Part shown: positions 51,691 to 62,087 of the stretch, piece after piece
Layout: every line of letters begins with the position of its first letter
Numbering within the stretch: position 1 is the stretch's first letter
Assembly: GCA_009929695.1 (NCBI GenBank)
Contig: RZZW01000003.1
Location: forward strand, 62,001-126,000
Reading direction: 5' to 3'
DNA from: Clostridia bacterium
GTDB lineage: Bacteria > Bacillota > Clostridia > Oscillospirales > Ruminococcaceae
Length of the DNA: 64,000 nucleotides
The notes under the pieces: model-generated
Seen by the model: the letters and a program-made list of their open reading frames with translations, nothing else
Database searches by the model: none
What the model was told of the DNA's origin: nothing
Made by a program: the position numbers and the translations under genes

Positions 51691-52986
51691 TTACCCCTTT
51701 TTAAATTCATCATTAAGAAATTCGTCGTCGATATACTCGTTTATAAGCTGCCGAGCAAAGGCTGGCGTAACCGCTCTGTTTGAATGCTTCGCGGCTATTT
51801 CATCGGTGTAATCTTTGAGCAGATACACCTGACCCTCGGTATAGCTTGAGTTATAATACATAACAATCGGCTCTGCCTTCACGTCGCTTATCACAACCTC
51901 GCTTTCACCTGTGGGCTGTGTCGTTTTTGTAATATTAAACGAGCCGATTATCCCAACGAGGTTATCTGCCTGCTGCTGAAGCGACACAAAATTGCCGAGA
52001 CAATAGAAAAATGGCACTTTTTTGCCTGTGTCGGCGGCCGTAAAATATTCAATCGGCTGAACCACGTGCGGGTGTGTGCCTATAATCACGTCAGCGCCCC
52101 AGTCTGTAAGCTGCTGCGCAAGCTGCGTCTGCGCGTCGTTTATGTCGTGGCTGTTTTCCGTGCCCATATGCACGCACGGAATTACAACGTCGGCAATGCT
52201 TCGCGCAAGCTGCATTTGCTGCTCGATAACATCTGTTTCATTTGTGTAAATGACATTCGCCACAGCGTCGCTTGGCGTGTTAAGCCCGTTTGTGTGCTCT
52301 GTGTAGGCGAGGTAGGCTATTTTTATGCCGTTTACCTCTTGCACAGTGATGTTTGAATAATCCTCCGCGCCTTTGTAATACCCGAAATACGTCACATCGT
52401 CCGGCATTTTCGACCAAAAATCGAGCGTTGAAGCAATGCCCGCCGCGCCTTGGTCATAGCTGTGGTTATTTGACATTGCAAACACGCGAAAGCCTATGTC
52501 GTAAAGCGTATGCGCGACATTGCCCGGTGAGCAAAAGCACGGATATCCCGACGGCGATATTTCGTCGCTGACAAGCGTCTCTTGGTTTATCCAGTTTACG
52601 TCAAAATTCTTATAATACGACGCGACATTTTCATAGAGCGGGACAAAATTATACGTGCCGTCAGACGTTCGTTTTCGCGCCATCATATATAGGCCGTCGT
52701 GAATTAAATCGTCGCCGCTGCATGAAAAACGCACCGTTTGAACAGTAGGCTGCGGCTCTTCCTCAATTACGGACGAAGCAATGCTCGACGGCGTGTTTTG
52801 AGGCAAATTGCCCTCGGCGAACTTCATTATGACAAATACACTTAGCTTGTACACACCAAAAATAAGCGCAGCAAATAAAAGCGCCAAGATAATCAAAGAG
52901 GGGATAAAGCGCTTGTAATTTATTTTTCTGCGCCGCCTGCGTCTTTTGCGCGGAGGCGGCGTGTGCTGCGCGTCTTTGTTGTTCAT
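51691..52986 (-). CDS. CapA-family protein (poly-gamma-glutamate synthesis CapA / metallophosphatase-like), N-terminally membrane-anchored
   Basis: FSCSGDDLIHDGLYM, MSNNHSYDQGAAG, IGTHPHVVQPIEYF, FFYCLGNFVS; basic N-terminus plus TM. Confidence 0.88.
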   Translation of the reverse strand: MNNKDAQHTPPPRKRRRRRRKINYKRFIPSLIILALLFAALIFGVYKLSVFVIMKFAEGNLPQNTPSSIASSVIEEEPQPTVQTVRFSCSGDDLIHDGLYMMARKRTSDGTYNFVPLYENVASYYKNFDVNWINQETLVSDEISPSGYPCFCSPGNVAHTLYDIGFRVFAMSNNHSYDQGAAGIASTLDFWSKMPDDVTYFGYYKGAEDYSNITVQEVNGIKIAYLAYTEHTNGLNTPSDAVANVIYTNETDVIEQQMQLARSIADVVIPCVHMGTENSHDINDAQTQLAQQLTDWGADVIIGTHPHVVQPIEYFTAADTGKKVPFFYCLGNFVSLQQQADNLVGIIGSFNITKTTQPTGESEVVISDVKAEPIVMYYNSSYTEGQVYLLKDYTDEIAAKHSNRAVTPAFARQLINEYIDDEFLNDEFKKG

Positions 52987-53738
52987 AATGAGAGCATATC
53001 CTCCATGCTATACAGCCCCGCGGGTTTGCCCGCAAGATAAACGGCGGCGTTGACTGCGCCGTTTGCAAAAACATCACGTGAAGCGGCTGATTGTGACAGC
53101 GTTATGACCTCGTCCTGTCCGCAGAACATAACGTCGTGCTCGCCGACGATGCTGCCGCCGCGCACTGCCGAAATGCCTATTTCCTTCACCTCTCGCTTGC
53201 GCCTTACTTTGCTTCGGTCGTACACATATTCGTACTCAATTCCGCTTGCATTTTCCTTTATTGCGTCGGCAATCATCAGCGCCGTGCCGCTTGGAGCGTC
53301 AAGCTTGTTGTGATGATGCTTTTCGATAATTTCAATATCAAAATCTGTGCCGAGCACCGCGTTAGCTTTTTTTGCAAGCAAAATAAGAAGATTTATACCG
53401 ACTGACATATTTGCACTCTTAAAAACCGCTGTCGATTTTGACGCATTTTCAAGCTTCGCAAGCGTTTCATCTGAAAGCCCTGTTGTGCATATCACGCACG
53501 GCAAATTTTTCGCGGCGCATATTGAGAGTGCCGCGTCGGTGGCGGCGGGGTTTGAGAAATCTATCATCACATCAGCGCTGACCGTGCACTCGTCAAGCGA
53601 CGAAAACACAGGCACGACGCACGGCGCTTTGAATTTATCAACGCCCGCCACAACCTCGCAGTCGCTTCGTTGTTCAATCATTTCAAGCAGCTTGCGCCCC
53701 ATTTTGCCGTGGATACCTTGTATTATTATTTTAACCAT
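52983..53738 (-). CDS. dapB: 4-hydroxy-tetrahydrodipicolinate reductase
   Basis: IIQGIHGKMGRKLLEMI, EIIEKHHHNKLDAPSGTALM. Confidence 0.97.
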   Translation of the reverse strand: MVKIIIQGIHGKMGRKLLEMIEQRSDCEVVAGVDKFKAPCVVPVFSSLDECTVSADVMIDFSNPAATDAALSICAAKNLPCVICTTGLSDETLAKLENASKSTAVFKSANMSVGINLLILLAKKANAVLGTDFDIEIIEKHHHNKLDAPSGTALMIADAIKENASGIEYEYVYDRSKVRRKREVKEIGISAVRGGSIVGEHDVMFCGQDEVITLSQSAASRDVFANGAVNAAVYLAGKPAGLYSMEDMLSL

Positions 53739-53776
53739 GTTGTTTCCTTTAAATGTACTCTTAAAAATCTAATATC

Positions 53777-53851
53777 GTAGGGCAAGGGCTCTGCTCTTGC
53801 CGTTACTTACGGCTAGCGGTTGCAGCGGCAAGAGCAGAGCCCTTGCCCTAC
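53777..53851. repeat. Long perfect palindromic element between dapA and dapB
   Basis: GTAGGGCAAGGGCTCTGCTCTTGCCG ... CGGCAAGAGCAGAGCCCTTGCCCTAC, 26-bp perfect arms. Confidence 0.92.
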
Positions 53852-53869
53852 AAATATCATTTTAACAGT

Positions 53870-54757
53870 TTATAGCAGTCCGTTTTTTGCAAGCTCGCTC
53901 TTCAAAAGTGCTTTGTTCGCGTCTGAAAGCGTGCCGAGCGGCATACGGCATTCGCCCGCAGCCCAGCCTAGAATATTCATCGCTTCTTTAACAGGGATAG
54001 GGTTCACGTCGCAGAAAAGCGACTCTATAAACGGGAAAAGCTTTAGCTGTAATGCAAGGCTTTCCGCCTGCTTGCCCTCAAAATAAAGCTCGCAGATATC
54101 GTGCGTTTGCTGTGGTGCAACGTTTGACAAAACGGAAATTACGCCGAGGCCGCCAAGCGATAAAACAGGCAGAATTTGGTCGTCATTGCCGGAATAAATG
54201 CCGAGATTGTCTCCGCAAAGCGCGGCTGTTTTCGCAATTGCGCTGAAATTGCCGCTCGCTTCTTTAGTTGCGACAATCATCGGGTGCTTTGCAAGCTCGG
54301 CATAGGTTTCGGGCGTGATTGTCATGCCTGTGCGAGACGGAACATTGTAAAGTATCATCGGTATTTCCGTCGCGTCGGCAATTGCTGTAAAATGGCGTAT
54401 AAGCCCTGTTTGGTTTGTCTTGTTATAATACGGCGTCACCTGCAAAAGCGCGTCTACGCCGCGATTTTTCGCCTCTTTTGAAAGATTTATCGCGTGCCTT
54501 GTATCATTTGAGCCTGTGCCCGCAACGACAGGCACGCGCTTATTCACTGTCTTTACGGCAAAATCTATAACGTCAAGATGCTCCTCGTCGCTCATTGCCG
54601 AGGCTTCGCCGGTGGTTCCGCATATAATTATTGCGTCGGTGCCGTGCGCAAGCTGAAATTCAAGCATATCCTTTAAAACAGGAAAATTCGTGTTCCCGTT
54701 TTCGTCCATCGGCGTGACAATCGCCACGCCAGCGCCCTTAAAAACAGTAGGCTTCAT
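53870..54757 (-). CDS. dapA: 4-hydroxy-tetrahydrodipicolinate synthase
   Basis: GTTGEASAMSDEEHLDVI, YNVPSRTGMTITPE, ATKEASGN. Confidence 0.97.
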   Translation of the reverse strand: MKPTVFKGAGVAIVTPMDENGNTNFPVLKDMLEFQLAHGTDAIIICGTTGEASAMSDEEHLDVIDFAVKTVNKRVPVVAGTGSNDTRHAINLSKEAKNRGVDALLQVTPYYNKTNQTGLIRHFTAIADATEIPMILYNVPSRTGMTITPETYAELAKHPMIVATKEASGNFSAIAKTAALCGDNLGIYSGNDDQILPVLSLGGLGVISVLSNVAPQQTHDICELYFEGKQAESLALQLKLFPFIESLFCDVNPIPVKEAMNILGWAAGECRMPLGTLSDANKALLKSELAKNGLL

Positions 54758-54768
54758 GGTATTTCTCC

Positions 54769-55857
54769 TTAATCAAAATATCCCTTTGCCGCAAGCAGCT
54801 CGGCGAGCAGAACGCCGCCGCCCGCCGCGCCGCGAAGCGTGTTGTGCGAAAGGCATACAAATTTATAATCGTACTGTGTGTCCTCACGCAGACGGCCGAT
54901 TGAAACAGCCATGCCGTTTTCAAGCATTCTGTCAAGCTTTGCCTGCGGGCGGTTATCCTCTTCAAAATAATGCAAAAAGTGCACAGGCGCGCTCGGTAGC
55001 TTTAACTGCTGTGCAGAGCCTTCAAAGCTCGCCCATTTTTGTTTAATTTCCTCAATTGTCGGCTTTTTCTTAAACGATACAAACACCGCTGCCGTGTGTC
55101 CGTCGCTGCATGCAACGCGAAGGCACTGCGCTGTGATTGACGGCTCTGTTGCGGGGATAATTTTATCGCCCTCAATTTTGCCCCAAAGTTTTAGCGGCTC
55201 CTGCTCGCTTTTTTCTTCCTCGCCGCCGATATAGGGGATAACGTTATCCACCATTTCGGGCCATGTGTCAAACGTTTTGCCCGCGCCGGAAATTGCCTGA
55301 TATGTGCACACAAGGCACTTGTCAACGCCGAAATCCGCCATCAGCGGGTGAAGCGCGGGGACGTAGCTTTGCAGGCTGCAATTTGACTTAACGGCGATAA
55401 AGCCGCGCTTTGTGCCAAGGCGCTTGCGCTGTGCGGGAATGATGTCGATGTGCTCTGCGTTTATTTCAGGCACTACCATAGGCACGTCGGGCGTAAAGCG
55501 GTTTGCGCTGTTGTTAGATACGACAGGGCATTCAGCCTTTGCGTAGGCTTCTTCAAGAGCTTTTATCTCGTCTTTTTTCATATCGACGGCGCAGAACACG
55601 AAGTCGACCTTTGCGGCGACGGCTTCAACATCTGACGCGTCCATAACGACAAGCTTTTTTGCGATTTCGGGCATAGGTGTAGGCATTGCCCAGCGGCTGC
55701 CGACGGCTTCTTCATACGTTTTGCCAGCCGAGCGCGGAGAAGCCGCCACGATCTCGAGATTAAACCACGGGTGATTATTGAGAAGCGATACAAAACGCTG
55801 CCCCACCATGCCTGTTGCGCCCACTACGCCAACTTTAAAACTTTTCATACCTTCCAA
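54769..55857 (-). CDS. asd: Aspartate-semialdehyde dehydrogenase
   Basis: GVVGATGMVGQRFVSLL, VKSNCSLQSYVPALHPL, QAISGAGKT. Confidence 0.96.
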   Translation of the reverse strand: MEGMKSFKVGVVGATGMVGQRFVSLLNNHPWFNLEIVAASPRSAGKTYEEAVGSRWAMPTPMPEIAKKLVVMDASDVEAVAAKVDFVFCAVDMKKDEIKALEEAYAKAECPVVSNNSANRFTPDVPMVVPEINAEHIDIIPAQRKRLGTKRGFIAVKSNCSLQSYVPALHPLMADFGVDKCLVCTYQAISGAGKTFDTWPEMVDNVIPYIGGEEEKSEQEPLKLWGKIEGDKIIPATEPSITAQCLRVACSDGHTAAVFVSFKKKPTIEEIKQKWASFEGSAQQLKLPSAPVHFLHYFEEDNRPQAKLDRMLENGMAVSIGRLREDTQYDYKFVCLSHNTLRGAAGGGVLLAELLAAKGYFD

Positions 55858-55913
55858 ATCCTTCCTTACTACCTATAATATGCTGTTTGTGCTGCAAATT
55901 TGATAACAAAATA

Positions 55914-55938
55914 AAAAAACCGGCTTGAAAACCGGCAG
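55914..55938 (-). terminator. Riboswitch expression-platform terminator upstream of asd
   Basis: On minus: GCCGGTTTTCAAGCCGGTTTTTTT. Confidence 0.85.
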
Positions 55939-55967
55939 TAAATGCAATATAATAACATAGATTGTTA

Positions 55968-56137
55968 ATTGCAACTTCCACAGCTCACCGCGCGTTTGCA
56001 CGACAGCTTCACTCCTTTTCGGAAATGAAGCCAGACCGCCGTCTGCCTTGTACAGCGTCTTCGGCGATATGCCCTTTCTCCGTATGCCTTGGCAGGCTTA
56101 TACAACGGATACTGATGCAGACCGCGCCTCTGTGGTT
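55968..56137 (-). ncRNA. Lysine riboswitch (L-box)
   Basis: Minus strand reads CAGAGGCGCGGUCUGCAUCAGUAUCCG...GGAGAAAGGGCAUAUCGCCGAAG...GAAGCUGUCGUGC...GUGAGCUGUGG, matching the L-box pattern; followed by a terminator and asd. Confidence 0.93.
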
Positions 56138-56154
56138 TTTATTTTGTTTAATTA

Positions 56155-56183
56155 AATATATCATTCAGACAAGCTATTGTCAA
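56155..56183 (-). promoter_or_regulatory. Putative sigma-A promoter for the lysine riboswitch/asd operon
   Basis: On minus: TTGACA-N17-TATATT. Confidence 0.7.
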
Positions 56184-56201
56184 TGAAATGAAAGGCAAAT
56201 T

Positions 56202-58374
<2,173 letters not shown>

Positions 58375-58409
58375 ATTATTAACGAATATTAAATATAGCG
58401 CGAAAGCAC

Positions 58410-58438
58410 TTGCGAAATCGCGCATAATCCGCTATACT
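58410..58438 (+). promoter_or_regulatory. Putative sigma-A promoter upstream of yajC
   Basis: TTGCGA-N17-TATACT. Confidence 0.5.
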
Positions 58439-58467
58439 GTAAATAATAAACGAGAGGATGGATACCA

Positions 58468-58815
58468 ATGTACAACACTTTACTGACAGCCACAACAGCC
58501 ACGGAAGGCTCAATGCTCACAACTATTTTGAGCTTTGCTCCGATTCTTCTTATGCTTGTGCTATTTTACTTCTTTCTTATCCGCCCACAGCAGAAGAAAG
58601 AAAAGAAAGCAACAGATATGCGCAACTCTATTGAGGTCGGAGACGGTATAACAACCATCGGCGGCATTGTGGGTCGTGTTATTTCTATAAAGGAAGATAC
58701 ATTTGTTCTTGAAACAGGCGCAGACCGCACAAAAATGCGTTTTAAGCGCTGGGCAATTCAAGAGGTTGAAAAGCTTAATCTTGATGCAGCTTCCGATTCA
58801 ACCGACGCGAAATAA
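58468..58815 (+). CDS. yajC: Preprotein translocase subunit YajC
   Basis: FFLIRPQQKKEKKATDMRNSIEVGDGITTIGGIVGRV. Confidence 0.95.
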   Translation: MYNTLLTATTATEGSMLTTILSFAPILLMLVLFYFFLIRPQQKKEKKATDMRNSIEVGDGITTIGGIVGRVISIKEDTFVLETGADRTKMRFKRWAIQEVEKLNLDAASDSTDAK

Positions 58816-58833
58816 ATCTAACCTGTAATTTAT

Positions 58834-58875
58834 AAACATCTCTGTGCATATCTTTTGGCACGGGGGTGTTTTTTA
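58834..58875 (+). terminator. Intrinsic terminator after yajC, adjacent to the start of the next gene
   Basis: AAACATCTCTGTGC-atatcttttg-GCACGGGGGTGTTTTTT (14 pairs including G-U). Confidence 0.75.
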
Positions 58876-58877
58876 TT

Positions 58878-59294
58878 ATGGATAAAAGGCGCAAAATTAA
58901 AAAGCATACAGAGTCAAACAACACGGTAATTTACATAGCGGTGGCAGCGGCTGTTATGCTGATAGTATTCGCTCTGCTTATGGGCGGTTTCGCAGCACTT
59001 ATGTGTCAGGCGGACATTCCGTTCTCATTTGTCTCCACAATAGCGACGGCGCTGCTGTGCATATCGGTGTTTTCCGCGGCGCTCGCCTTTGCGGCATTGA
59101 CGGGCAGCGCGGGGCTTTTGAGCGGCTGCATCATCGGCGTTGCGGCATTTGCGATTGTGTTTATCGCAGGCGCAATTTGCCACGTCACTCCGTCGTCGTT
59201 TGCGTTCACAAAAGCGCTGTCGATGGTCGTTTCAGGCGGCGTCGGCGGCTTTGCGGGCATTGTCTTAAGCGAAAAGCGGCGCAGAATACGATAG
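58878..59294 (+). CDS. TIGR04086-type (YrzE-like) membrane protein
   Basis: Four predicted TMs, AFALLMGGFAALMCQ; commonly next to yajC; ATG at 58878 preferred over GTG at 58866. Confidence 0.8.
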   Translation: MDKRRKIKKHTESNNTVIYIAVAAAVMLIVFALLMGGFAALMCQADIPFSFVSTIATALLCISVFSAALAFAALTGSAGLLSGCIIGVAAFAIVFIAGAICHVTPSSFAFTKALSMVVSGGVGGFAGIVLSEKRRRIR

Positions 59295-59303
59295 CTGATA
59301 CTT

Positions 59304-59407
59304 ACCTCATCCGTCGCTCCTCCGTCGCGCCACCTTCTCCTAAAGGAGAAGGCTCTCGTAGGCTTCCCCTTGAGGGGAAGCTGTCGCCCACAGGCGACTG
59401 ATGAGGT
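59304..59407. repeat. Compound palindromic repeat (family B)
   Basis: ACCTCATCCGTCGC...CCTTCTCCTAAAGGAGAAGG...GCTTCCCCTTGAGGGGAAGC...GTCGCCCACAGGCGAC...ATGAGGT. Confidence 0.85.
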
Positions 59408-59505
59408 GACAGCCTAAGCTTCGTGCGCATCGTCGGCGAACAATACGTCGCAGCACTTGCAATACAGGGCTAAAAGAGGTAATATAATAAAAACAAAAAG
59501 GAAGT

Positions 59506-60306
59506 ATGAATATGAAAATAGGTTTTATAGGAATGGGCAACATGGCGGGCGCAATCGCGGGCGGAATACTTAAAGCGGGGATAGTTGCACCGGGCGAAAT
59601 TTGCTTTTTTGATGTGTCAGAAGCCGCAATTGAGCATGGCAAGGCTTTAGGCTTTACAGCTTTTTCGGACGAAAACGACGTCGTCAAAAACAGCGAATAT
59701 GTCTTTTTATGTGTAAAGCCGCAAAGCTTTACAGAGGTTTTGAGCAAAATCAAAGGTTCCGTGAGCGATAAAAACATGTTCTTGACAATCGCGGCAGGCA
59801 TAAAAATAAGCTCTATCACAAGCGCTGTCGGTGATGTGGCTGTTATCCGCGCAATGCCTAACACTCCGCTTTTGATGGGCTGCGGCGCTGTGGCACTCAC
59901 TAAAAACGAAAAGGCAACACAGACGCAGTTTGATTTTATAAAGTTGATTTTCGAGAGCGTAGGCACTGTATACGAGCTGCCTGAAAACAAATTTAACGAG
60001 GTAATAAACGTAAACGGCAGCACGCCGGCGTATATTTATCTCTTTGCAAAAACAGTGGCGGACTATGCTGTTGAAAGCGGTATACCTTTTGAAATAGCGC
60101 TACCGATGTTCTGCGACACGCTTAAAGGCTCGGCTGAAATGCTCACAAAATCAGGCAAAACGCCCGATGAGCTTATAACAATGGTGTCCTCAAAGGGAGG
60201 CACAACAGTTGCGGCAATGAATAAATTTGCCGAGACGGGCTTTGCCGACAGCCTTCGCGCCGGCATGAAGGCGTGCGTTGACAGAGCGTACGAATTGAGC
60301 ATATAA
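59506..60306 (+). CDS. proC: Pyrroline-5-carboxylate reductase
   Basis: KIGFIGMGNMAGAIAGGILKAG, VIRAMPNTPLLMGCGAVAL, SKGGTTVAAMNKF. Confidence 0.96.
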   Translation: MNMKIGFIGMGNMAGAIAGGILKAGIVAPGEICFFDVSEAAIEHGKALGFTAFSDENDVVKNSEYVFLCVKPQSFTEVLSKIKGSVSDKNMFLTIAAGIKISSITSAVGDVAVIRAMPNTPLLMGCGAVALTKNEKATQTQFDFIKLIFESVGTVYELPENKFNEVINVNGSTPAYIYLFAKTVADYAVESGIPFEIALPMFCDTLKGSAEMLTKSGKTPDELITMVSSKGGTTVAAMNKFAETGFADSLRAGMKACVDRAYELSI

Positions 60307-60310
60307 AAGA

Positions 60311-60380
60311 ATAAACCTCACACCCCGCGCATAAGCTTGTACAAAGACGAGCTTAAAAGATGGGATGTGAGGTTTTATTT
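60311..60380 (+). terminator. Terminator-like hairpin after proC
   Basis: AAACCTCACACCC ... GGGATGTGAGGTTTTATTTT. Confidence 0.7.
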
Positions 60381-60982
60381 TACCGTATAAACGCAAAAGA
60401 AAGCTTGATTTTACATATCTGCTAAACGCCGAAAGCATCTGTGTCGGAGTGCTTGCGTTTTTGTTTTTGGCAGGTCTTTTTTACGGCGCGATATCCGCAA
60501 AAAGCGGCTTTGCGTCGTATTACACAAGCGCCGTCATGCGCATTTATAAAAACAGCAGCTTTATTGAAATAAGCTGCTACATATTTTTGTCTCAGCTAAT
60601 GCTCAACGTCACTGTTTTGTTTTCAAGCGTGTCGTGCATAGGCGCGCCTGTGATAGCCTTTGCGCCGTTTTGCAGCGGATATGTGAATGGGTGCATATTT
60701 TCATATATGACGGCGCAAAACGGCACTAAGGGCGCTGTGGGATACTTTATAATGCTGTAGCTGCCGCTGTTTTTTCAAACGCTGTGTATGCTGTATTACG
60801 CAATGGTGTCCATGCAGACCTCCGTGCGGCTTTTCAGACATCATTTTCTCGGCGAGCCGCATATATCCGGCATAAAAATCAAAAGCAGCATGTATGTTTT
60901 TCTCATCATATGCCTTGTTGAATTTGTTTTAAGCCTGCTTTCAGGCGGGTTTATAAAGCTGTTTAATCCTGTTTTTCTTTAG
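60371..60982 (+). pseudogene. SpoIIM-like stage II sporulation protein interrupted by an in-frame TAG
   Basis: Two same-frame ORFs (60449-60760 and 60788-60982) joined through one TAG at 60758; FLFLAGLFYGAISAKS...CIGAPVIAFAPFCSGYVNG...ML*LPLFFQTLCML...; no ATG/GTG/TTG before the conserved N-terminus. Confidence 0.72.
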
Positions 60983-61976
60983 GCTTTTTGCTTGCTTTTA
61001 CCTGTGCCAAAGGCGAATTATTGACAGCCTGCGCAAGCTTTTCGACTGAAATATGTGTGTAAATTTCAGTTGTAGACACGTGCTCATGCCCCAAAATCTC
61101 TTTAAGCGCAAGCATATCCGCCGCGCCGCTTTGGTACATCAGTGTCGCGGCTGTGTGGCGCAGCTTGTGAGGCGTAAAGCCGCGGTTTGACAGTCCCGCA
61201 AGCCCGAAGCATTTTTCCATAATCTGCTCAACGCGGCGCGGCGTGAGGCGTTTTCCGGTTCGTGCAGAGACAAAAAGCGCTGTGTCGTCAAGGTTTTTCA
61301 GCGCCGAGCGCTCCTTTATATACGTGCTCATAGACGCTTTGCACGCGCTGTTTAAGTACACCGTGCGCTCTTTATTGCCCTTGCCGAGTATTTTTATGGT
61401 GTCGTCGCCAATGTCGCGCATATCAATGCCCACAAGCTCTGAAAGGCGCATTCCGCAGTTTAAAAACAGCGTTATCATGCAGTAATCGCGCGTTGTGAAG
61501 TCAGTTTGCACCTCCGAAAGCAGCCGCATCGCCTCGTCAAGCGTGAGGTAAACAGGCTGCTTTTTGCGCAGGGTAGGGGAATCAATGCCGTCTGTGGGGT
61601 TATTTGTGAGCAGCATAACCTTTGAGCACATATATGTATAATATGTTTTTATGCTAGATAATCTGCGCGCGCGCGTCGCAGGTTTGTTGCCGCGGTCAGC
61701 CGTTAAATAATGCATGTATTCAAGAATATCTATCTTTGTGATATTTTTAACAAATGCGATATCCGCATTTCGCACGTCGATATTATCAAATTCAACATCG
61801 GCAGGCACAAGATTTTTAGTTTTATAAAGATACCTAAAAAACGTCAAAAGATCCTTGGACGCTTCAGCGATACTAAGCTGCGACGACCCTTGAACGCTCT
61901 CACGGTAATACAAATAATTCCTGACAGTTTCCGGCAGCTCATTATAATGTATAGGTTTCTTTTGAGTGTAAGACAT
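60963..61976 (-). CDS. XerC/XerD-like tyrosine recombinase
   Basis: LFLNCGMRLSELVGID, LGKGNKERTVYL, HKLRHTAATLMYQSGADMLALKEILGHEHVSTTEIYTHI; ATG at 61976 (upstream extension is the A4 repeat). Confidence 0.93.
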   Translation of the reverse strand: MSYTQKKPIHYNELPETVRNYLYYRESVQGSSQLSIAEASKDLLTFFRYLYKTKNLVPADVEFDNIDVRNADIAFVKNITKIDILEYMHYLTADRGNKPATRARRLSSIKTYYTYMCSKVMLLTNNPTDGIDSPTLRKKQPVYLTLDEAMRLLSEVQTDFTTRDYCMITLFLNCGMRLSELVGIDMRDIGDDTIKILGKGNKERTVYLNSACKASMSTYIKERSALKNLDDTALFVSARTGKRLTPRRVEQIMEKCFGLAGLSNRGFTPHKLRHTAATLMYQSGAADMLALKEILGHEHVSTTEIYTHISVEKLAQAVNNSPLAQVKASKKPKEKQD

Positions 61977-62000
61977 GGTTGACCTTTCTGTTGTATTCAT

Positions 62001-62075
62001 TGTCATTCTGAGCGAAGCGAAGAATCTTAAAACACTGCACCTCACAAAAGATTCTTCGCTTCGCTCAGAATGACA
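62001..62075. repeat. Family-A inverted-repeat element, copy A4 (short/short arms)
   Basis: TGTCATTCTGAGCGAAGCGAAGAATCTT ... AAAGATTCTTCGCTTCGCTCAGAATGACA. Confidence 0.92.
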
Positions 62076-62087
62076 ACATGGATTTTA

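Noticed and set aside
59003-59401. 132-aa plus-strand ORF overlapping the TIGR04086-type gene
   Set aside because: Out of frame with the real gene and ends in translated family-B repeat.
60758-60760. Amber codon in the SpoIIM-like gene as evidence for stop-codon recoding
   Set aside because: TAG is used as the normal terminator of several intact genes here; nonsense mutation or sequence error is simpler.
61661-61680. GCGCGCGCGCG run in the XerD-like gene as a possible Z-DNA or phase-variation tract
   Set aside because: Short, in frame (Arg/Ala codons), with no sign of slippage.
61977-62045. N-terminal extension of the XerD-like ORF (MRCSVLRFFASLRMTMNTTERST)
   Set aside because: Encoded by repeat A4; the ATG at 61976 gives the normal N-terminus.
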